Notes under the pieces: model-generated
What the model saw: only the letters and a program-made list of their open reading frames with translations
The model's database searches: none
What the model was told of the DNA's origin: nothing
Assembly: GCA_037783545.1 (NCBI GenBank)
Contig: JBBELK010000093.1
Location: 372,001-436,000 of the forward strand
DNA length: 64,000 nt
DNA from: Henricia sp. BOLD:AAB3569
Taxonomy: Eukaryota; Echinodermata; Asteroidea; Spinulosida; Echinasteridae
Direction: 5' to 3'
Made by a program: the position numbers and the translations under genes
Shown: positions 45,925 to 57,790 of the stretch, in pieces
Position numbering within the stretch: position 1 is the stretch's first letter
Layout: each line of letters starts with the position of its first letter

Positions 45925-47282
45925 TTAAACAGCTAGAATCCCCATACAAAGATAAATCCAGCATTTGCATATTTTTCGACGGTCAACCTATCCCTCTAGC
46001 CGGCTTATCCCGCAGTTCATTTCAAATTGCCCCTTTTAAGTGGATAAATCGAAACCAAAAGTGCGGTTTCGAAATTGAAAGTTTCGCGATTTCTGAAACG
46101 GTCATTATGTATTAATAATACGCACGTGACCCCGTGACGCGATCCGGAGAAAGAGAAATAAACACGATCAGTAGCTCCATATGTTTACACGCAAAAACTC
46201 CGAAAACCGTCTGTCAAATGGTTTTTTTTTTTAAAGATTTTCTTCGTGCAAAAGGCCAGAGATATTCCCAGTAGTTACTTGTATGTTTTACCAGATACCA
46301 TGAAAAAAATAGTAAAAACTTATCGACTTTCTTCTTTCCAAGAGAGAGAAAAATTAGTCGCACATAACATTTCTATGGAGTACCTTGTACCTGCCGACCG
46401 TGACGGGCGCCGGCGATGCGTGTGATGTGTACTATGGCAGAATTTTAAACACTACTCGGCAAGAGACCAAAATGGATTGTGCATACCATCTACGCACGTA
46501 CCTTTAGTGTGTGCAAAAGTATGGTTTAGTACGCGTCTCTCGATTAGAAAGTTTTTTTTTCACACAGCACCATCCTAGAATCTCCTGAATTTCGGATACG
46601 AAATAAGTACATAGAAATTTTGCCTCGCCGCTATTAAAGTACATGTGCACAACATTTATTTTTACTGTTTTCGCGACCACAACAGAAACATCTTTCTGGC
46701 GTAATAGACTGATTCAGCTAATGGACGGCTTCGGCCGGTTGCCAACAACCAAAGCTGTACATTAATTGGTTAAACCCGCAACTGTGTTAGAAACATGATT
46801 CTGATTGTGGTCGCGAAAACGGTTCCTACGGACTGCTGTGTATCTGTCGTACCGTGTAAAAACTACGCCGCAATGCACTGGAATTTATTTTAAAAGAGCC
46901 CCATTAATTGTGAGCCACAATTTCATCTTTTGTTTCCACAAAAAGATGATAAACTGTTGTCATGATGTTATAGAAAGTTATTTTCCACGTTTGAAATGTT
47001 AATTACATGTACAAGAACAAAATAGGCATGATGAACATACGCTCCGTATATTTTCCATTGAATACTACACAGGCTACACAGTTTTGTGTTCTTCTCAGGA
47101 TGACGTCACAATCATGTTTGTAAACAAACCAAGTGACCTCGATCATTTCATTTCTGAACTGCGTTTAAAAAAAGTCGCGTTATGGCGGAAAACACGTTTT
47201 GACGGAGTTGTAGAAACATACACCTCAATGATAAACAGAAAAACTTTTTAAAATGTGGATAGGGGTTACTATAGCTGTTTAA
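45925..47282 (+). mobile_element. THAP-type TTAA element, copy 2 of 3, in the 3' flank
   Basis: Starts TTAAACAGCTAGAATCCCC four bases after the stop codon and ends AGCTGTTTAA. It is longer than its sisters because of extra DNA at about 46400-46820, including a small nested TIR element (GTTTTCGCGACCACAA ends, 46668-46820). The THAP-like frame is decayed. Confidence 0.7.
46157..46162 (+). terminator. Candidate poly(A) signal inside the transposon
   Basis: AATAAA, 237 bases after the stop, followed by a T-run at about 46225-46235. The two sister elements read AAGTCAA at this position, so the signal is private to this copy. Its use is inferred. Confidence 0.4.
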
Positions 47283-47696
47283 AACAACAGGACAGTGAGG
47301 ACACGGCAGCAACACGTTTCAAGCTGATACATACGCAACCACAAAGTGTACATGTATCTTTGTCGGAAAAGAACGAAACAAGAGAACAAAGCATTTTAAA
47401 GAAAATCTACTTTTGGACAACTTTTGACATCTTGCCTCATTTTTTCTTCTAAATAACAATTAAAGTGCCAAATATACATGCCTGAACATTTTGCTGCCAT
47501 AGTATACAAAGAACATTTTGTGACATTAGTTATGTATTAATTTAGAATATAACCTGAATATACACTAACTTCATATATCCACGATTATATCAACGTAAAA
47601 TGAATAATTGTCAAATTATAGCATACTCAGACGACTGATAATGATAATAGTGTAATAATAGTGTAGGGGTCTGATATGATATAATATAAAGTAGCG
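47283..47696. other. Intergenic, unassigned
   Basis: AT-rich; nothing recognised. Confidence 0.4.
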
Positions 47697-47925
47697 CACA
47701 AAAACACTGCAGGACATGCACGGCGCTCTACAAACCTGGTAACTGGGCACAACTGCCCAGCAGCCTGACACAAGCGCTCAGAGGTATCACCCGTTGCGTT
47801 TACTTCTTGATCGAGATGAAGAAGCGCAACATATGGCTAAGTGTCTTGCCCAAGCACATATAGAGGGCCAACGCACCACATACAGATGGGACCGCGATTC
47901 GAACACACATTTGTTGGAATTAAAT
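47697..47925 (-). mobile_element. SINE-like element
   Basis: On the minus strand GTGTTCGAATCGCGGTCC (B-box-like) is followed by GCTTGGGCAAGACACTTAGC, a middle-domain word frequent in animal SINEs. The A box is unclear. Confidence 0.55.
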
Positions 47926-48462
47926 AAACACTTCAATGCGCCAATATGTTTTTTTAATCAATGTCCTTAATAGGCTGTATATTTTGCTAAGTCTGTTAAA
48001 TACTTTTTGTTAGATACTAAACTACGTAGAAATCGTCTGCACGGGCTTCTTTTTGCGTGTTGGTTGCTCATTAAAGGCAGGGAAAGCACTTGCAGATGGT
48101 TTCTTTGTTTTGCAGAGAATCGTCAGCACAGCAAAGTTTGTAATAAAAGTAGTAAATGAAAGTGCACTTTTCAAACAATTATCTGTCTTAACAAGTGAAA
48201 ACAATATCACTTAATTTGCGTTTAACTTCGCATCATGGTAAGTCGCCATGATTGGCAGTTCTTGCGCTTTGCCTCGAGGGAGCATTGTATATTTGTATAC
48301 AATATTTTATTTTAAAGCATTTCTGCACTCTTTCCCGTGACATAGAAACGCAAGGACGTTGCAGTTAATTTCGTCAGGGTTCGAGCTGGCAAATTTTTAA
48401 ATATATTGTAATGGCCAATAAAATTAATCAAGAGTACAATGTTGTATACATTGCTATAGATA
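47926..48462. other. Intergenic, unassigned
   Basis: Nothing recognised. Confidence 0.4.
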
Positions 48463-49060
48463 AACAGAAATATTTTACACAGAAAGACTTGCTAAATTTT
48501 GAAAACAACTGGTGGTACGAATTGCTTACGATTGGAGACAGTTTGATGAGAAAACGTACAGTAATTATTTAGAAATATTTTACACAGAAAGACTTGATCA
48601 ATTTTGAAAACAACTGGGGGTACGAATTGCTTACGATTGGAGACAGTTTGATGAGAAAACGTACAGTAATTATTTAGAAATATTTTACACAGAAATACTT
48701 GATCAATTTTGAAAACAACTGGGGGTACGAATTGCTTACGATTGGAGACAGTTTGATGAGAAAACGTACAGTAATTATTTAGAAATATTTTACACAGAAA
48801 GACTTGATCAATTTTGAAAACAACTAGAGGTACAAATAGAGTACTAAAGTAAAAACGTCACCCTTTGTGTGTTGCCATGGTTACAGGGTCTACACTAAAA
48901 CCAGTGAACTTTTCCCCTACGCTTTAGCAATGGACGTTTCAGATTACCAGCGAATGTTTAGACCCAATTACCATGGCAACTGACGTCACACTTTAGTAGT
49001 ATATTGCTTACGATTGGAGACAGTTTGATAATAAAACGTACAGTAAATTACTACACAAAT
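48463..49060 (+). repeat. 102-bp tandem repeat, about four units, split by a MITE
   Basis: The unit contains 'gaaatattttacacagaaag' and 'cgattggagacagtttgatg'. Units 2 and 3 are nearly identical. The last unit is split by 48837-49003. Confidence 0.9.
48837..49003. mobile_element. Palindromic MITE, copy 2 of 3
   Basis: Same family as 33478-33643, inserted at a TA within the 102-bp array, which gives a clean empty site. Confidence 0.8.
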
Positions 49061-49963
49061 ATAACGGTACTTTTTTGACCACCCTGTATGCTAGTGGTAC
49101 AAATTTCCAATAAAATACGCAGGTTATGCATGAACGTTATACATATACATGTACTTGTTTAATACTTATGTGGATCTTGCCATAAGTATGCGTTTCCAGT
49201 CGGAGACCGGTAGCCCATGGAGTTCGGCCTATATAGCTGGAATGGTAACCTATTTTTATGAGCGTGGCATAAGCAAACGGACGTCCGCCAGGCGCATAGT
49301 AGTAATAGTGTGGTCAAGAGGACCATGGGAAAGCCAACCCCTCCCAAGAAAAAAAAAAAAAGAAAAAACTTAGCTAGATCGGTCCTCGAGGCACTTCCAT
49401 GAAACCTATACTGAAAGTATAGTCCAATGTATTGTGAACAACCACAGCTTTCATCCGGCCACATACGAGTTGATCTAGCATGTGGCAGCTAGGCACAACG
49501 TCACTACAGAAAGTGTACCAGTGTATAGGATTGTGACAAATTTCCAGTCGGCTTCATAAGGTTAACCCATGAGCTGATCTATCTCGATTTTGGGGACCCT
49601 TTATGGCATCCCTCCTGTCTGGGGTCAATTTCATGGCGCTGCTTAACATAAATTTGCTGAGCACAGCATTCACTTACTTTATTATATACATGTACTAATT
49701 TGAGTAAGCCATTTTCTCTTTATAATTGATAAACTCCCAGGCGCCTGAATGAAACTGGCTGAAAATATTCCTACGTTGATATATCAGACTGGTTTAAAAC
49801 CTAAAGGGTCGAATTTAAAAAAAAAACATGTTACTTTTAATAATTATATCTGGTAATTACATTGAAAGAGGAAATATACAGTGTGGATTGTAGTACCTAG
49901 AGCAAACTTTACTCAGCTTGCTATCCCTCATACATTGCGCACGTCTCCCAAAGTCGTTTCGAG
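49061..49963. other. Intergenic, unassigned
   Basis: Nothing recognised. Confidence 0.4.
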
Positions 49964-50510
49964 CTACACAGTAGGGGCGTTCGAGATGCTGACACCGGGT
50001 AACTCCAACTTACACCGGAGCGTTCTTTTAGCCATCACGTGCTACACGAGTCTGCCCCGGTGGCAGCCACTACTACCCGAGCTCGCGGGCGGGTCTGTGT
50101 TGTAAAGCAAGGTGTAATGACGTCACATAGTAACCGCAAGTAGTAAAACGTGGCGGACAGTTTGGAATCGCGACGTGAGTACGAAGAAAAACACTTATTT
50201 ATGACACAAAATAGGAGGAGATAGGGCTGTAAATACATTTTGCTGAATCAGTAGATACCTGTGGGCATTGACGAAGTTTATTTCGGTACTTTAGGGCTAC
50301 TATTTTTGCGTGGCGCCGGCTTCATTTTTCATCCTGAGTCAAACGATAACGGCGTTTATAAAGCGCCACCCGGCAACAACCTTTGACCACGTGTTCCCAG
50401 AATTCAAAACGAGACCCTGTGTCGTTCGTTTTGCATCTTCTGGGGGCTTCCCCGGTGGAAACCCCGTGTTACCCGGTGTAAGCATCTCGAACGCCCCTAC
50501 TGTGTACATG
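49964..50510. mobile_element. TIR element, CAGTAGGGGCGTTCGAG ends
   Basis: Inverted ends of about 39 bp (ACAGTAGGGGCGTTCGAGAT and its inverse). Interior without a gene. Target duplication not clear. Confidence 0.75.
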
Positions 50511-52434
50511 TGGTTGTACTGACCGATGGGTCAGACATTGCCTATTTGTACAGCATTTGCAGGGGTGGGTTATAGAGTGGAGGGAAAAACATAGTTCCCT
50601 GGTTAACACATGCCGGAATGCACTGCGACGAAACAATCCTTGGTGAGATCGTTCACGAGTGCATCATTTATAGATTTTGTGCAGCCATGCAAGCCTATTT
50701 TTCTTACCAGACATTAATTTTAAAGGACTGTAGAATCGTTGACAGAATAGGGAACAAACATGAAGGAACAAACAAAATACCAAACTGAAGTCATTGTGGA
50801 CTTGATCTCACAGCATCGCATCCGGGGGGATGTACCAAGACCCCGTCGAGGCATCCTGAGATCTCAGGGAATTTCCACTCTGCAAAGCGACGTGACAATA
50901 CCCTGAGGAAATACACGCAAATCTGTGGAGCGAGCCGGCTTTGTCTTGAGCCAACTCACGCCCGAGTCATTTTGATGTAATTTAATCAATTCGGTCATGT
51001 TATGCCGACAAGAAACAATTTCTATACTTTCCAGAAATTGTATTGGGTTCCGTTCCTTATGACTGTCCCATTCCTACCAAACTTTCAAACGACGAACTTT
51101 ATTTACTCCGCAGTTTTTCAAATTAATAACAGGGATGCATGCTGACGAATGTAATGGAACGGATTCCCCAGTATTCTTTAAATAGCAGCCAATCGCCGAC
51201 GCGGACAACGGCCAGCATTACCGAGTATTGTATCACATGCATGCACGGTGTTTACAATCTACGCGCGTTACATTTGAATGCATGCAATCGTGCTGCATAA
51301 TGCACTGCAAGCGTCCTGATTGGTCCAGCAGAGGCGACAAGATTTCTGTCGCTAGTCCCACCGCCAAATGGGGCCTTTTTCAACAGGGCCACTGTACGCA
51401 GGAGTTAGGGAGTGCTTTAAAGGGGCACTGTTGCAAGAGGATGCGTCGAGGGGGAATTGACAGAAAAACGTATGAGAACCAGAGCGTTAAAGGGTGGTTT
51501 CACATGTATACCATCACGACAAAATGAAATGAAAGCGAAGAAGAAACAGATTTATAATGAAGTAGTTTGTGGATTGTGTTATGTAAAATTGTGGCTTTAG
51601 AAACAATAGTAAAATATTCATCAATACACATCACGTACGATTTTGGCTGGCAACCCATTTTTGCAATACTCGCGAAAGGGCCGCGAGGAGGTAGTTGTGT
51701 AAATATTCTCATATACTTTGAGTACACCTGGCCATCCCCTCGCCCTCTCCTAAATATTGCCACAATAACTGGCACGTCGTGTCAAATGGGGTCAAACTAA
51801 TTAGCCGCCCAGGGCCATCTCCAGCCATCTCCAGTGACCATCACACGTAACATTTCAACCCGGGAAAACACTTTTACAAAGTTTCTTAATGGATTTCAAT
51901 GAAATGTGCAAATTAATTGAAGGTCGAGCTTAATATCTTTACTTACTTTACATATCAATATATTTTGCTATTTTCAGTTATATTTTCCATAATCAGATAT
52001 ATTCGGGGGATGGGCGTGGCTTTTGCAGTGGAGCTGATTGTGGGAAGAGGAAATCACTACACATCTCGAGCACTCCAATCGATAAGATAAGACTGGACCA
52101 ACATGTCTCAAGTTTGTTTACATGGCGACTACCCACGCGCCATTTTTGTCTGGCGTATATCCGGAAATAAATAATCCGCACCGCCCACATAGACTTGTTC
52201 TAGTATCACGTGTCATAATCACGGACGTATATATATATACGTCCGTGGTCATAATCAGCAGCGCAAAATTTGCACGCACAACGGGTTCTCACAGAGTCCG
52301 TATAAGCCCAACAATCGTACACTGAGGTAAAGTTTAACACGCAGGCAAAGTCGCAGTGCGCATGCGCTAAGGCTAGCTGAGAGTGATTTGCCAGTACAGG
52401 TCGTTCACATGCACTGTCGTTAATTCCAAAGAGC
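50511..52434. other. Intergenic, mostly unassigned
   Basis: No gene seen. 52221-52248 is a perfect 28-bp palindrome (CACGGACGTATATA and its inverse). Confidence 0.45.
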
Positions 52435-53397
52435 TTAAAGAGGAAGAATCCCCCTCGACGAAAATCCAGCATTTAGGCTTTTTTCGATAGTCCAAACATC
52501 CCTCTTGCCGACGTGGATTTTTATTATTTTTTATTTGTCGGTTTTAAGTGGATAAATTGCAAGCAAAAGTGCTCATTAGGTATTCATGATATGCGCGTGA
52601 CCCCGTGACGCAATCCTGAGAAAGAAAAGTCAACACGATTGTTAGCTCCATACGTTTACACGCAAAAAACTTGGAAAACCGTCTCTGTTAGATGGTGTTT
52701 TTTGAAGAATTGTTTTGGTCCAAAAAGCCAGCGATATGCCCAGTAGTTGCGTGGTTGTATGTTTTACCAGACATCATGAAAAAAAAGAGCAGAAGCTAAG
52801 ATTCTTTTTTATTACGAAGAGAGAGAAAAATGAGTCGCTCATTCTAACTTGTACCGGCCGATGTGCATATACCGTGTGCCAATTTCAAACACGTGGGAAC
52901 TACGGCGCGGCCCGCAGGCACCATTCCCACTGCTGTACACGGACCGCTGTAAGTTCCGTGACAAACACCGGTCGCAATGCACCAGTGTTTCCTTCAAAAG
53001 ACTCGACTTCATTGTGAGCCACAATTTTACAATTTTTTTCACAAAAAAGGTAATAGTAGATTATTGTCGTTTTACATCATGTGTTTTCACGTTTGTATTT
53101 TGAATTACAAGGACAGAACAGGCATGATGAACATACACTTCGTATATTTTCCATTCAATACTGCACAGGCCGTTTTGTGTGTTTCTCAGGATGACGTATC
53201 GCCCCTGTTTGTAAACAAACCAAGTGACCTCGAGCGTTTCAGAATTCCGGGTGAGGAGGGTCGGAACTGAATTGCGTTTTAAACAAATACTGTCGGTTTT
53301 TGGCGGAAAACACGTTGTAATCGCGTTGTAGAAACATAAACCTCCATGATAAACAGGAAAACTAAAAAAATGTGGATGGGGGATTCTAGTTGTTTAA
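52435..53397 (+). mobile_element. THAP-type TTAA element, copy 3 of 3
   Basis: TTAAAGAGGAAGAATCCCCC start, TCTAGTTGTTTAA end. The best preserved THAP-like frame starts at 52736 ([19 protein letters not shown], then ITKREKNESL). Confidence 0.7.
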
Positions 53398-53836
53398 AAA
53401 AAATACCTGCACGCACTTCGTGTTGCTTGAAGTAGCAACGGCTTGTGAACGATGATCTACGTACCGAAACAATTATAACGAGAATGCACGAGTGCCGCGC
53501 TGTTTGCATGGTGCGATTGGAGTGCTCGAGATGTCCCTGCACCTGTGGATGAGATCACATGTAGTCCAGTGGGTATACCGCTGTGCTCGTGATCTTGTGC
53601 CAACGTGTATCAGTGGAAACTTAATCCCAATTGCATCGTCAACCCAAGCGACATTTGGGGAGCTGTTAGGGGAATGCCACAATCTAACTGCTGATATAGG
53701 GTTGTGCGCCTTGGCTAGGTAGCCACCTAGTTGAAGCGAAATGGTTCTGGTGACGTCCTGATGGCAGCAGTAATAATAATGGCAACAGCGCCAGGAGTAC
53801 CCGAGTATTACCGTGAAAAGGTAAAATGGTTGTGGC
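53398..53836. other. Intergenic, unassigned
   Basis: A 216-residue minus-strand frame overlaps it but is half low-complexity glycine. Confidence 0.4.
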
Positions 53837-54163
53837 GTCTCCAGGGGCGTAGGCTGGGGGAGAATGGGGGTGGGGGCGGTGGCTTTACCAGCAGTAAAGG
53901 GGTTCCGTCTGAGCAAAGGAGTTTGGTTTTTGTTTATGATACCTGCAAGTGACGGATCTCTGCTGTTGTTAAACACGATGCTTTGATCGAAATATATGCC
54001 AAATGGAAAACAAATTTCCAGGGGGCGTGGTTGGAGGCCACCCCCACCCCCTCCCACCCCCACACCCCCGCTGAGTTCCGCTTTTATGAAAATCGCAACA
54101 CAACCGCCCCCCCCACCCCCCACCCCCTTCCCCGGGACGAAACCAGCGTACGCCCATGGTCTC
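53837..54163. mobile_element. hAT-like element, CAGGGGCGTAGGCTGG ends
   Basis: Ends CAGGGGCGTAGGCTGG and CCAGCGTACGCCCATG; GTCTC duplicated at 53837-53841 and 54159-54163. G-rich left and C-rich right interior. Confidence 0.75.
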
Positions 54164-54279
54164 CTGGTACCTGAAGGTCATTCTTCCCTACACAAATGTT
54201 GCACGGAAACACTTGTAACTTTCATGCAAGGTACAAGTGGTTCAAACTGTCCAGTGCGATGGGAAGAGCGAAATTAAAT

Positions 54280-54960
54280 TGACTCTTTGTTAGGTACTAA
54301 ATATTGTGCGGCTCAAGCTGAAACCAAAACTAAATGTGGGGGAGTAGAATAAATAAGAAAATGTATTAACATGTGTTACAAAATGAAGGGAACAAGATGT
54401 TTTAAAGATGTGCGTTCGAAAATTTGGTGAAATTGTTTTAATTTTCAGCTCATTAGGAGGAGTCCCTTTAACTCGTTAATTAGATACTAAATAATGTGCG
54501 GCTGTAGCTAAAACAAAAATTAAGTATGCCCGGGAGTGGAATCAATTAGAAAATGCATTAAAAGTGGTTAATTTGTACAAAATGAATGAAACAAATTGAT
54601 TTCGAATATTTTGGTGAAAATTCTTCACATTTTAACTCTTTCGAAGAGGTCCCTTTGACACCTTACTAAAGTACTAATTGGTGAGCGGCTGAAGCTAAAC
54701 CAAAATTGGGTGTGTCCTGGATCAGAATCAATTAGAATGTTTAAGTTGAAGAGGAGTAGGTCCGAACATGTAGAAAAATGATGAAATTGTTCCGTTCCGA
54801 CGTATACAAGCGCCGTGTGGTAAACATCCTCTGGTGTATGTATTCTGAATTTCCTATCATTTCCGAATGTGCGGCTGAATCGGTGGCTGAATCAGCGGGC
54901 TGCTGATTCAGTAGTCTGGTTCCCGGACCAACAAATTCGATCACAAGGCTGATTTTAAGG
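54280..54960 (+). repeat. 187-bp tandem units and flank, inverse of 60838-61850
   Basis: Three units anchored by 'gtgcggctgaagct' at about 187-bp spacing, then a block with 'gtggtaaacatcctctgg'. Confidence 0.75.
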
Positions 54961-55011
54961 TCCGGTAACCGCCAGTATACATGTTAGTCCGCCATATTGA
55001 AACAGGAGGAA

Positions 55012-55180
55012 TAGACTGCCGAAGTGAATACGTCACCTTTTGTTGGTTGCCTAGGCAATTGGATCTAAACTACAAATCACTCAACCGTGTCCCAGTGCTT
55101 TTCCAATGGTACTTTTCCCGACGGCCATGATAGTTTAGATCCAATCGCCATGGCAACGCACGTCACACTTCGGCAGTCTA
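55012..55180. mobile_element. Palindromic MITE, copy 3 of 3
   Basis: TAGACTGCCGAAGTGAATAC and its inverse; same family as 33478-33643 but more diverged. Confidence 0.75.
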
Positions 55181-55384
55181 TTCCTCCTTTTTCCGAAGTT
55201 ACACGGACGTTATCGTTAATCGTCGGGTACGATTCGTCAGTGTTTCGCCGCGTGTTTATTTTACGATGAAGCAGACAAGGTTGAATTTTATTTTTCATGC
55301 TATGTTTTATTTGCCAAATATGGAATAACCCTTTTCAAATTGTTATACACGGTTATGCGCTCCTAAAAATGCATGACGTAATGC

Positions 55385-55466
55385 TTATACAGGCGCGGAT
55401 CCAGAGGGGGGGGGGGGGGGGGGGGGGGTGGGGGGGGGGGGGTGGGTGGGGGGGGGTCGTACCCCC

Positions 55467-55500
<34 letters not shown>

Positions 55501-55655
55501 ACCCCCCCCTGCTCCGACACCAAAAAATATAATGTAATGCATTTTTTGCGTGTCCGCCTGTCCGAAACAAGCAGACATAAAAATCTGATAGGCAAAACCC
55601 CTCCCTGGTGGCAAAACCCCCTCCTGGAAAAATTCCTGGATCCGCCCCTGTTATA
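55385..55655. mobile_element. hAT-like element with a poly-G/poly-C core
   Basis: CAGGCGCGGATCCAG at 55390 and CTGGATCCGCCCCTG ending 55650; TTATA duplicated on both sides. The core is about 60 G followed by about 55 C with few breaks, so its true length in the genome is uncertain. Confidence 0.75.
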
Positions 55656-56232
55656 GTGCTATTTTAAACACCACAGTAGCCGGTCCTCATATTCAGTCGT
55701 TGTATGTACAATATGTGGAGCGGGGACCAGTCTACTGATTCGGCCGAATCGGTGGCTCCTCTTCAAGTAGGTTTTAGTTATCTTGTACGTATAAGATAGT
55801 ATCGTGTACGTACACGATAAGTACCCCTAAAAACAATTCAAGTGGCGGCAATACGTTTCCGTATGTTTCCGTACTATTCAGTGTCAACAAATTAGAAAGA
55901 AATAGCACAGTTGAGTGAAATGACTTAAACCGATAATTTATTTTTTGTTCCGGGTTCAACGGTTACCTGAAACATAAATTAACAGCCGAATTTTATTCCA
56001 TACTTCCGTGTACAAACTGTATACAGTTAGCAGGACCAGCGGTGTACTGTTGATTCAGAATTTTCTTCGGACTCGTGAGAATAACCTGCAACTGAGATTT
56101 ACAAGGTGAGTCGCAGTGTGTTTAGACATTCATCAGTTCCATTGCATTGTGAACACTTTACAGTTCTTCCTGCGTGCAGGTAGTACCCAAATTTATTTTA
56201 AAAGTATTCTGGATGGTCACCAATTGCGTGAA

Positions 56233-56425
56233 GCCTTTAACTCTTTCAGTGGCAATTTTTTTTTTTACATTTAACTCTAAAGTGCCCAAGTTTTCGCGTT
56301 TTTCATAATTCTTTGAAATTCTTTGGTGGAAATTGATACAATCAAGATCATACATGTACGATATTGGCGTTTTCAGAGTATATGATAGATCGTACATGTA
56401 CGACCTTGGCACTGAAAGAGTTAGC
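56233..56425. mobile_element. Small TIR element, CTCTTTCAGTG ends
   Basis: AACTCTTTCAGTGGCAA and TTGGCACTGAAAGAGTT at the ends, TTAA/TTAG edges, internal CATACATGTACGA pairs. Confidence 0.7.
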
Positions 56426-56454
56426 ATGACTAATGATGTACGTTAACTGTTATA

Positions 56455-56612
56455 GGCCCGATAAACCCTTTGCACGGGCGGCCATGACAGGTGGTAATCA
56501 CATTGCCCACTGTGTGTAATGCACGACATATATACGCACTTTGTGGATCTATTGTCACCTCATTTAGATATGAAAACCTGTCCCCTGCCATGGCCGCCAG
56601 TGCAAAGGGTCT
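56455..56612. mobile_element. Small TIR element, ACCCTTTGCAC ends
   Basis: AACCCTTTGCACGGGCGGCC and its inverse pair over about 28 bp. Confidence 0.7.
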
Positions 56613-56789
56613 ATAGGTTACTTGGGCCAATTTTAGCAGAGACAACCGGCCAATTTCAACATTGCGTCATTCGCGCGAAATCGAACGCTGCGGAAAAAAA
56701 ATCATCAGTTCAAATTTGTTTTAGAATTCTGCAATATACTACTTTGGCGTCATGCTTTTCAAGATAGGGTGTTTTCTCGCCCGATTTTA

Positions 56790-57540
56790 ACAAAATACCA
56801 CCCGAAATCGAAGGCACATCCGCAATCCTGTATTCCTTTTAATTTATCATCAATCTATTTCGCTAATGCGCAGCCGATTTCCCGCGCAGTGTTATTAAAC
56901 GTATGTATTGATGCCTTGGTACTGAGACAGGTCATTGGCGGACAGATGATTGAACTGATAAAATGAGAGAAAACAGAAATAGAGACATAAATATACAATT
57001 AAGACCAACAAACCAACAATAAAAATTCCACAGATCTCATGTAACAGAACACGCTTGTGGGCCAAAGAAATGCCCAACTTTTTATCAATTATTGATCGAA
57101 TAGTTAACTCATCCGACATCTATACTATAGGCACAACATTGCCCATAAATATTGGGCAAATAAAATACCCAACAATTGGGCAAATTGTGCTCTATACCAA
57201 CAATTGGGCATGTAGCATATCTCAACAGTTGGGTTAATGTCGTGCGTTATTTTGTTGGGAATTTTGAGAGTAACCGTTGGTTAAAAAATGGCTGGCTTGC
57301 TCAACTGCTGGACAAAATATCTCCCACACTATGGACAACATTTGTTGCCGTGGAAACTTTTCAATGCTATGTTGAAAGATTCAACGTCTATTGACATGCC
57401 AATGATACATACTTTACGTATATAACATCTTGGATACAGTAGTGCTGATAAGTACAGCGATTGTTAAAGGTTTTTTTTAAAGTCAAACTTGCAAAAACGT
57501 AATTGATTTCCATTTTTATTGTTATTTCGGGGAAGTAAAA
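56790..57540 (+). repeat. Duplicated block, copy 1 (partner 62030-63830)
   Basis: Shares 'cgaaatcgaaggcac', 'cagccgatttcccgcgc', 'gagacaggtcattgg' and the CCCAAC/GTTGGG-rich stretch at 57120-57400. Confidence 0.75.
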
Positions 57541-57599
57541 ACTATACTGCTCCCTCGGTGTTGGATGTTTGGGACTACCCCCCTCAGTTTCTCTTTCAA

Positions 57600-57790
57600 A
57601 ATCTTTGGACCAGTAGTATACAAATAAAGCATGGTTTGAGGGGAAGTAGTGGGAATTACTGGTCCCGAGGTGTAGGTCAGCTTGACTACCTAGGTAGTCC
57701 AGCAGACCTACACCTCGGGACCAGTAATTCCCACTACTTTCCAGAAATAAACCATGCTGTATTTGTTTTACTACACCTCAGGAATGTTCA
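57600..57790. repeat. Hairpin with perfect 35-bp arms
   Basis: 57644-57678 pairs exactly with 57705-57739; the 26-nt centre holds the palindrome GACTACCTAGGTAGTC. Weaker pairing extends out to about 57600 and 57790, so it is probably a foldback MITE. Confidence 0.85.

Noticed and set aside
53473-54123. 216-residue minus-strand ORF
   Set aside because: Its first part is polyglycine from a C-rich transposon end; the rest shows no family and crosses an element border.
55353-55656. Glycine/proline ORFs on both strands
   Set aside because: Products of the poly-G/poly-C core of a hAT-like element.
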